Assembly (NCBI GenBank): GCA_905195085.1
Contig: CAJJUK010000004.1
Location: forward strand, 1-48,291
Reading direction: 5' to 3'
Origin: an uncultured Christensenella sp.
Lineage (GTDB): Bacteria; Bacillota; Clostridia; Christensenellales; UBA1242
DNA length: 48,291 nt
Every line of letters starts with the position of its first letter. Position 1 is the first letter of the stretch. This document shows, in pieces, positions 43,139 to 48,291 of the stretch. The notes under the pieces are model-generated. The model did no database searches, was not told the DNA's origin, and was given only the letters and a program-made list of their open reading frames with translations. The position numbers and the translations under genes are program-made.

Positions 43139-44014
43139 TTACAAATGTGCTTCAAAAGAATCTTCTTTTGCCTTTGGTTTTTCCTTTTCTATCGAAACCT
43201 TTTCTTTTTCAATCTCTTTGAATGGTTCAACAAAATCTTTCATCACTTTAAGACTTTCTTTGTTTTTTGTTATTTCTGAAAACAAATCAAATTTTTTCAT
43301 CAATTGATCCAATATTTTCTTCAAATTTAATCCATTCTTGCAAAAAGTGGGATTGGTTTTGTTGATATTATTAATTAAATTATTGTATTGATTCAAAACC
43401 AAATTTCCCTTTGGCCCCAATTTGGGTAAAATAGGAAGCATTGACATGACATAAAGATGAGATGACACCCGCAAAAGTTCTCCTATCCTTGCATAAAAAG
43501 ATTCCAATTCCCTAAACATTCTCAAAATTGCATCTTCTTCCAGAAAGAGGTCTTGATAAGACAAAAAGACGTGCCACTCTTTGTAGATATAATTGATGAA
43601 ATCTACATGATCAAACTTGACAATTTCATCAATTTTTGTCGTGTGAATGATGTTGTCTTCATCAAAGCGAACCTCTTTTTCAACAAGTTCCAAAATGGCT
43701 TGCTGAGATTTTCCAACAATGGTGAAAGTTATTTTGAAATTGAGAACAATGTTTTCAAGTGCCCTGGAAACATAAACAACATTTCCCTTTCTTTCTTGAA
43801 AAAATTTCATTTCTTTAATCAAATAATCTTTAATGTTTGGCTCAATCTTGTAAGTGCCGTAAATGGAAAAATTGCCCAACAATTTGTTGTCATATTTGAT
43901 TTGGGCATACATAATTTTTAGGTACTCTTGAAGTTCTTGATTATATTCAATTTCTTCTTGGTCACCAAATCTATAATCGTCAAGATTAAAGTTCTTTTTG
44001 TCCAACGATTTCAT
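43139..44014 (-). CDS. hypothetical protein, 291 aa
   Basis: I do not recognise the family. The protein is cytosolic, Lys/Glu/Asn/Ile-rich and mostly helical in its second half. Noteworthy segments are DDYRFGDQEEIEYNQELQEYL near the start and MLPILPKLGPKGNLVLNQYN near 200. The tail is a Lys/Glu-rich stretch (KEIEKEKVSIEKEKPKAKED), probably disordered. The ATG at 44014 has AAAGGA eight bases upstream, while the longer frame to 44131 runs into the amidase gene and lacks such a site. It probably forms an operon with the amidase fragment. Confidence 0.7.
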   Translation of the reverse strand: MKSLDKKNFNLDDYRFGDQEEIEYNQELQEYLKIMYAQIKYDNKLLGNFSIYGTYKIEPNIKDYLIKEMKFFQERKGNVVYVSRALENIVLNFKITFTIVGKSQQAILELVEKEVRFDEDNIIHTTKIDEIVKFDHVDFINYIYKEWHVFLSYQDLFLEEDAILRMFRELESFYARIGELLRVSSHLYVMSMLPILPKLGPKGNLVLNQYNNLINNINKTNPTFCKNGLNLKKILDQLMKKFDLFSEITKNKESLKVMKDFVEPFKEIEKEKVSIEKEKPKAKEDSFEAHL

Positions 44015-44100
44015 AAAACAAATCCTTTTGTCTTTTTCATAATTATACACTTTTTGAAGTGAAAGTCTATACATTTTTGACAAAAAGATTTCAGAAATTT

Positions 44101-44679
44101 TTAAAAAGAAAAATATAGCAAAATTCCACAAAGAACGTTATAACAAAAATCATGCATATAGTTCTCATCTTGCAAAAGCGCTTCCTCTTCTGGATTGGAC
44201 AAAAAGCCACATTCAATCAAAATGCTTGGATTTTCTGTGCAGTTGAGAATGTAATAATCTCCCACCTTTGCCGTTTTCTTCGCATATTCAACATTTTTAT
44301 TCAAAACCAACTGCACCTTATCAGCCAAAACCTGTCCGCTCTCAGAACCGTCAGCATAAAAAACCTGAGCACCTCTTGTTTGAGAAGATGGAAAACTGTT
44401 CATGTGAATACTGACAACCAAATCTGGATCAACATTCTCAATAATTTGCTTACGTTTCTCCATTTCACTTCGCTTTTTGTTGCTGGCAAAAGGAGAATAA
44501 AGTCCATTCATATCACTGCGAGTCAAAACAACTTTAAAACCATACTGCTCACACAAATTTTTCAAAACCAAAGAATACTGCAAATTCAAATAACTTTCTG
44601 TGACATCAGTTTCCTTTCCAACCGCCCCGCCATCTTTTCCCCTAGATGCTATAATAGGACAGTAAGCATAAGCAGTCAT
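44101..44679 (-). pseudogene. N-acetylmuramoyl-L-alanine amidase (CwlD-like), 5' end lost
   Basis: A 192-aa Amidase_3 domain. The later zinc and catalytic motifs are intact: DGGAVG, TESYLN (Glu ligand), VVSIHMNS (His) and ILIECGFLSN (catalytic Glu). The first His ligand, which sits in a DPGHGG motif just before DGGAVG, is missing; the sequence there reads CPIIASRG. The DNA changes character at about 44642, where the minus strand reads ATTATAGCATCTAGGGG before AAAAGATGG. So the gene looks 5'-truncated and the ATG at 44679 belongs to foreign DNA. Without the His the protein is unlikely to be a working amidase. CwlD trims muramoyl residues for spore cortex in sporulating Firmicutes. Confidence 0.7.
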
Positions 44680-44740
44680 GTATTATTCAACACAAAAATC
44701 TAGAAAAAAGGAGGTTTAAGGACTCTTATCTTACACACTT

Positions 44741-44769
44741 AGGAAGATAGGTTTAATGCCTATCTTCCT
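44741..44769. repeat. inverted repeat at the 3' end of the orphan gene
   Basis: AGGAAGATAGG and CCTATCTTCCT are perfect 11-bp arms with a 7-nt loop. It overlaps the stop of the orphan gene. The T-rich tail is on the plus strand, so it is not a normal terminator for that gene. Confidence 0.7.
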
Positions 44770-45121
44770 TTATTTTAAAGCATTTCGGTATGTCGAAATC
44801 AAATTCATTATTCATAATGTTTTGGATATTCATAAACATATCAACAGGATTATAATTTGGTTTATTTATTTCCGGATATGCTGTAATATATAAATCTAAT
44901 CCAAATACACTACGAGCTTTTTTGTCAAAACCTTTAATTATAAATATATCAATAGGACCTTTGAATTTTTTAGACCTAACACTGCCTATTCTCTCATAGC
45001 CACAAAATAATAAAGAGGAATCTTTAAATACTATGCTGTTTAAAAACACATACTCTGCTTGAACATTTTTTACCATAATTGGTTTATCTTTATTAAATCC
45101 TAAACCCGTAAATTTTCTCAT
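44753..45121 (-). CDS. orphan hypothetical protein, 122 aa
   Basis: A small protein of unknown family, MRKFTGLGFNKDKPIMV at the start and FDFDIPKCFKIKEDRH at the end. It looks like a soluble alpha/beta protein (VRSKKFKGPIDIFIIKGFDKKARSVFG). GGGGG before the ATG may be the ribosome-binding site; an in-frame GTG at 45136 is an alternative. It is divergent from the WYL regulator across 142 bases. Confidence 0.6.
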   Translation of the reverse strand: MRKFTGLGFNKDKPIMVKNVQAEYVFLNSIVFKDSSLLFCGYERIGSVRSKKFKGPIDIFIIKGFDKKARSVFGLDLYITAYPEINKPNYNPVDMFMNIQNIMNNEFDFDIPKCFKIKEDRH

Positions 45122-45184
45122 AATACCCCCACACAAAAGTAAGATACTGATTTTATGATTAAATTCCTAGCACTTTTTTTGACT

Positions 45185-45203
45185 TGGGACATAAATGCCC
45201 CAC
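45185..45203. promoter_or_regulatory. possible operator between orphan and WYL genes
   Basis: An imperfect inverted repeat TGGGACAT-AA-ATGCCCCA stands in the divergent region upstream of the WYL promoter. Confidence 0.4.
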
Positions 45204-45242
45204 AAAATAGTAAAATTTAATGGAATTTAAAATGAAATATGT

Positions 45243-45248
45243 TATAAT
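45243..45248 (+). promoter_or_regulatory. -10 box of the WYL regulator gene
   Basis: A consensus TATAAT lies 15 bases before the WYL start; the -35 region is poor. AGAGG acts as ribosome-binding site. Confidence 0.55.
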
Positions 45249-45263
45249 CAATTAGAGGTCATT

Positions 45264-46253
45264 ATGGAAGAAACACAATCTAAAAAAGTAATAATCCTAT
45301 ATATTCTTAAAATTCTTAAAGAGTTTTCTGATGAAGAACACCCAATAACTCAAAGTGATATCATCGCAAAATTAAAAGACTACGGTATCGATTGCGACAG
45401 AAAAACCATAACAAGAAATATTAAATATCTTATAGATTATGGATTTAATATTGTGAGAAATCTTGGTGGTGGTTGTTATTTCATCAACGATAAATATGAT
45501 ACTAGCGAAATAACATTTTTGGTTGATTGTCTTTATTCATATCCTGCCATATCACAAAGGCAAGCACAAAATCTTATAGATAAATTAACAAGTGAAGTAA
45601 GTAAATATGAAAGACTTAAATTCAAAAATATTTATAAATCAAACGAATTGACTAGAACTGACAATAAGCAAATTTTCTATAACATTGACCAAATCAACTT
45701 TGCAATCGCAAATGATAAACAAATATCTTTTATCTACAATAAATACAACAAGAACAAAAAACTTGTGCCTAGAAAAGAAGAAAGATATATCATCAACCCT
45801 TATTTTATGATAAATAGCAAAGGCAAATATTTTTTGGTTTGTAATAAAGATAATTATGACAATCTTTCAAATTATAGAATTGACTACATAACATCTGTTG
45901 AAGTATTAGATACAAAAAGAAAATCTATAACTAAAACTACTGGAAATGAAAAAGGTATCAACCCAATAAATTATGCTAATGAGCATATTTATATGATGTC
46001 TGGACCTACAATTACATCAAAAGTAAAGTTATCATCAGACAGAATGATAAATGATGTTATAGATTGGTTTGGAAAAAGTGTTAACTTTATTGAAAAAGAA
46101 AGTGAAATTTTTGCTGAAATCACTGTAAACGAACAAGCTTTAATTTATTGGGCATTGCAATATGGAGAGAATGTCGAAATTGTCGAACCTATAACAACTA
46201 GGGAAAAGCTCATAACCTATGCAGAAAATATATTAAGTAAATACAAAAAATAG
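45264..46253 (+). CDS. WYL-domain HTH transcriptional regulator
   Basis: A 329-aa regulator. An N-terminal winged helix (ITQSDIIAKLKDYGIDCDRKTITRNIKYLIDYGFNI region) is followed by a WYL domain (ISFIYNKYNKNKKLVPRKEERYIINPYFMINSKGKYFLVCNKD region, with YRIDYITSVEVLD) and a WCX-like C-terminal domain. Such proteins sense ligands, often nucleic acids or nucleotides, and regulate mobile or defence loci. It is divergent from the orphan gene. Coding is notably AT-rich with many ATA codons compared with the housekeeping genes, which suggests transfer. Confidence 0.85.
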   Translation: MEETQSKKVIILYILKILKEFSDEEHPITQSDIIAKLKDYGIDCDRKTITRNIKYLIDYGFNIVRNLGGGCYFINDKYDTSEITFLVDCLYSYPAISQRQAQNLIDKLTSEVSKYERLKFKNIYKSNELTRTDNKQIFYNIDQINFAIANDKQISFIYNKYNKNKKLVPRKEERYIINPYFMINSKGKYFLVCNKDNYDNLSNYRIDYITSVEVLDTKRKSITKTTGNEKGINPINYANEHIYMMSGPTITSKVKLSSDRMINDVIDWFGKSVNFIEKESEIFAEITVNEQALIYWALQYGENVEIVEPITTREKLITYAENILSKYKK

Positions 46254-46296
46254 CAAGTTTAGGCTAGCAATTTTGAAACTAGCAGAATATTTAAGA

Positions 46297-46333
46297 GAAA
46301 CATAGACAAAAAACTGTCTATGTTTTCTTTTTG
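46297..46333 (+). terminator. terminator after the WYL gene
   Basis: AACATAGACA and TGTCTATGTT pair with a short A-rich loop and a T-rich tail. Confidence 0.85.
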
Positions 46334-46425
46334 CACCAACTCTCTCTTAATTGCAAAAAAAACGAATACTTCTGACGTTGTCATAGGTTGTCGTGAAAAT
46401 ATCCAACTCTACAAATCTTTTTGAC

Positions 46426-46551
46426 ATGCACTTTAACCTTGATAACAAAGAATATTCGCTTACACTAGAAAATAGAGAGAAGAAAACAAAAAATAAAAGA
46501 GCGGATTGCGTTACGCTTTGCCAGCAATCGCTCTTTTTACAACACAATTAG
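46426..46551 (+). CDS. possible 41-aa remnant peptide
   Basis: A short frame MHFNLDNKEYSLTLENREKK ending in a Cys-containing LCQQSLFLQHN. Just upstream another frame reads NTSDVVIGCRENIQLYKSF and stops. Neither has a ribosome-binding site. They look like remains of a larger element gene. The region 46254-46641 otherwise holds only hairpins. Confidence 0.25.
   Translation: MHFNLDNKEYSLTLENREKKTKNKRADCVTLCQQSLFLQHN
46495..46538 (+). terminator. hairpin with T tail in the gene-poor stretch
   Basis: AAAAGAGCGGATTGC and GCAATCGCTCTTTTT pair with one mismatch around a 14-nt loop. It resembles a bidirectional terminator. Confidence 0.65.
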
Positions 46552-46561
46552 ATTATTAGAT

Positions 46562-46618
46562 GTGTGCTTGTCTTTCGGTGGAGCGAAGCGACACCGACTT
46601 GTATCAAGACAAGCACAC
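46562..46618. repeat. long bulged hairpin (13-bp plus 6-bp stems)
   Basis: Perfect arms GTGTGCTTGTCTT (46562-46574) and AAGACAAGCACAC (46606-46618) enclose a second perfect stem TCGGTG/CACCGA with loop GAGCGAAGCGA. An 8-base bulge is found on one side only. It is more GC-rich than its surroundings and lacks a T tail, so it is not a usual terminator. Confidence 0.85.
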
Positions 46619-46641
46619 GCTTAAGTGCCAAATGGGTTAAT

Positions 46642-47382
46642 TTATTTTTTTAAACCTCTAATTTTTTCAATAATTGTAATAACCGCTATTATTATAACAA
46701 TATAAAATAACAAATAAAGAATATGTGGGTAAATACATTTTGCACCGATAGATTGAAGTTCACTACCTATTAAAACAGAATGGCTAAAAGGCAATAAATT
46801 TATAAAAGTTGCAAACCCACCGCTAAATGCACTTATAGGCATAAATACTCCACCAAAGATTCCTGTTAGCGAAATAAATATAGAAGTTATAGGTCCAGTT
46901 TGCTTTTCATTTTTGCAAATACAACCTATTAAAATCCCTATGCAAATATAAAAAATTGCAGAAGGCAATAAATATAAAATATTCAAAAGAAAATAGACAC
47001 CAAATGGGAATTTAAAAATTAGAGCCACCAAAAAGAAAAGAATAGTTTGAATGAAAACCATTGGCAAGGCAGAGATAAAAAAACTAAAATAATAACTAAA
47101 TTTGTTTATTGGCGAGATATTGATTCGCTTAATAAATGAAGTGTTTTTATCTGACGAGATTTGCATAGCAACAAATAAACTTGTAAAAGTGTATCCAAAA
47201 ACACAAATCCCATTTGCATAACTTTTTATTTTAAAATTGGCAGGGACAAACTCCATATTAGTAAATATAATTTGCATAACTAGTAGCATTATAAGTGGAA
47301 AACCTAAGCAAAAAACTAAACTTAAAGGTTCTCTAAGCATTTCTTTAATATTCCTTTGTGCTAGAATAAAACATTTTTTCAT
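46642..47382 (-). CDS. ABC-2-type transporter permease
   Basis: A 246-aa membrane protein with six hydrophobic segments (about 22-40, 60-78, 98-122, 132-155, 160-182, 218-240). The pattern RNIKEMLREPLSLVFCLGFPL at the start and GGVFMPISAF in the middle fit ABC-2 permeases such as DrrB-type exporters. Its ATG overlaps the stop of the ATPase gene (TAATG), so the two are coupled. Substrate unknown; drugs, lipids or peptides are common. Confidence 0.88.
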   Translation of the reverse strand: MKKCFILAQRNIKEMLREPLSLVFCLGFPLIMLLVMQIIFTNMEFVPANFKIKSYANGICVFGYTFTSLFVAMQISSDKNTSFIKRINISPINKFSYYFSFFISALPMVFIQTILFFLVALIFKFPFGVYFLLNILYLLPSAIFYICIGILIGCICKNEKQTGPITSIFISLTGIFGGVFMPISAFSGGFATFINLLPFSHSVLIGSELQSIGAKCIYPHILYLLFYIVIIIAVITIIEKIRGLKK

Positions 47383-48092
47383 TATTCTTCCTCCGACAAC
47401 ATTAAAAAGGCATTTTCAAGACTATTTGTTTTTGTAAGTTTTACAATTTCATCACGCGTGCCAATCGCTTTCATTTGCCCACGACTTATAATGCCAATTC
47501 TATCGGCTAAAAACTCAACTTCTTCCAAGTAATGAGTTGTAAGCAATATAGTCAATTTGTTCTTTAATTCTTTAATAATACCCCATAATATTTTACGAGA
47601 TTTCACATCAAGCCCAAGTGTAGGCTCATCAAGAAAGAGTATTTGTGGTTCTGTAATCATCGCAAGGGCAATACTAACTCTACGAAGTTGTCCTCCGCTA
47701 AGTTTTTTACATTTAACATTTTCTTTTTCTTTAAGCCCAAATTTAGAAATTATATCATCAATTTTATTCTTTCTATTTTGAATGTCATATAATGATGCTA
47801 CAAACTCTAAATTTTCTTTTATAGTTAAGTTTTTGGCAACAGCACTTTCTTGTGGGGATATGTTGATTATTTTTCTAATCTTTTCTTTTTCTCTTATCAA
47901 GTCGTAATTGTTTATAGTCGCAGTTCCAGAAGTAGGCAACATCCCTGTTGTGAGAATATTTATTAAAGTGGTTTTGCCTGCACCATTAGACCCAAGTAGA
48001 GCAAAGCATTCCTTATCTTTAATTGAAAAGGACACATCATCAACTGCAATTAGTTTGGAATACCTTTTTGTGATGTTTTTAATTTCAATCAC
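47382..48092 (-). CDS. ABC transporter ATP-binding protein
   Basis: A 236-aa ATPase. Walker A GSNGAGKTT (34-42), Q loop ISPQES, signature LSGGQLRRV, Walker B ILFLDEPTLGLD and switch His TTHYLEEVE are all intact. The C-terminal RGQMKAIGTRDEIV is typical of DrrA-type exporters. I prefer the GTG at 48092, with GGAGG five bases upstream, which gives MIEIKNITKRY; an ATG at 48104 is the alternative. It overlaps the end of the AbrB gene. Confidence 0.9.
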   Translation of the reverse strand: MIEIKNITKRYSKLIAVDDVSFSIKDKECFALLGSNGAGKTTLINILTTGMLPTSGTATINNYDLIREKEKIRKIINISPQESAVAKNLTIKENLEFVASLYDIQNRKNKIDDIISKFGLKEKENVKCKKLSGGQLRRVSIALAMITEPQILFLDEPTLGLDVKSRKILWGIIKELKNKLTILLTTHYLEEVEFLADRIGIISRGQMKAIGTRDEIVKLTKTNSLENAFLMLSEEE

Positions 48093-48291
48093 TATTTCCT
48101 CCATTTTTTGCCTTAAAAATTTCTTCTGCAAACTTCAAATAGTCATCATATTTTGCAATTGCTATACCTCTTTGTAAATCTCCAAGCAAAATCAAAGTGT
48201 CACCTTCTTTAAACCCAAAAACCTCTCGTGCTTGTTTTGGAAGAACAATCTGACCCTTGCTAGTTAATTTCGTTGTCCATATAAATTTATC
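48085..48291 (-). CDS. AbrB/SpoVT-type swapped-hairpin regulator, N-terminus beyond window
   Basis: The last 68 codons of a small regulator. TKLTSKGQIVLPKQAREVFGFKEGD and LILLGD form the AbrB DNA-binding fold. A helix YDDYLKFAEEIFKAKNGGNSD ends it. The stop overlaps the ABC ATPase start, so it is likely the first gene of the transporter operon and its autoregulator. The start is outside the window. Confidence 0.82.
   Translation of the reverse strand, partial: DKFIWTTKLTSKGQIVLPKQAREVFGFKEGDTLILLGDLQRGIAIAKYDDYLKFAEEIFKAKNGGNSD

Noticed and set aside
46347..46547. 66-codon open frame on the minus strand
   Set aside because: It covers the hairpin region, lacks a ribosome-binding site and starts inside a terminator-like stem.

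Overview
The window is AT-rich chromosomal DNA from a low-GC Gram-positive bacterium. The best fit is an anaerobic, gut-type member of the Clostridia. The case rests on strong Shine-Dalgarno sites, Rho-independent hairpins between most convergent genes, a tyrosine T-box, a SpoIIE phosphatase beside tilS, an acpS/mazF neighbourhood, an rpoZ-priA-def-fmt-rlmN-rsgA-rpe cluster, two DegV proteins, a NifU-like/GGGtGRT pair, and secreted lipoproteins with Listeria-Bacteroides (InlB-type) repeats. No rRNA, CRISPR array or complete transposase was seen. Genus cannot be fixed from sequence alone.

Layout. 1-7.5 kb: two paralogous InlB-repeat lipoproteins flank a thioredoxin-reductase-like flavoprotein, followed by a PlsC acyltransferase. 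The first lipoprotein is cut by the window edge and is out of frame at a poly-G tract. 7.5-13 kb: glmM, a MarR regulator, tRNA-Glu(CTC), an unknown 363-aa protein, a small membrane protein whose ribosome-binding site is a G9 run, and a Y-family polymerase with a YolD-like partner. 13-14.8 kb: two overlapping TMEM164/YwaF-like membrane proteins. 14.8-23.1 kb: a long minus-strand run, rpoZ, P-loop kinase, priA, def, fmt, rlmN, two-TM protein, rsgA, rpe, HAD phosphatase. Its order is the Firmicutes housekeeping order, but coaBC, rsmB and the prpC/prkC pair are absent from their usual places.

23.2-26.7 kb: a mazF toxin with an unfamiliar partner, acpS, recX, a short YigZ protein and an XRE regulator. 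That regulator is divergent from a second small HTH protein across three copies of an ATACC-N4-GGTAT operator. A TetR regulator then faces a DegV gene across a perfect palindrome. 27.6-30.4 kb: a Tyr T-box controls a nucleoside phosphorylase plus tyrS. 30.5-34.5 kb: NifU-like/GGGtGRT operon, galU-like gene, a YjzC-like small protein, a TtcA-like enzyme and a 38-aa conserved-looking peptide. 34.5-44 kb: second DegV, a membrane-anchored propeller protein, tilS, spoIIE, rnr and an unknown 291-aa protein.

44.1-48.3 kb looks like accessory DNA. A CwlD-type amidase has lost the start of its catalytic domain at an abrupt junction. Beyond it lie an orphan gene, a WYL regulator, a gene-poor stretch with a long bulged hairpin, and an AbrB/ABC-2 transporter operon that runs off the window.

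The most distinctive feature is three homopolymeric G tracts (7, 9 and 9 nt) in an AT-rich window. All sit at the 5' ends of predicted cell-envelope genes, and one currently puts a lipoprotein out of frame, which suggests slipped-strand phase variation.
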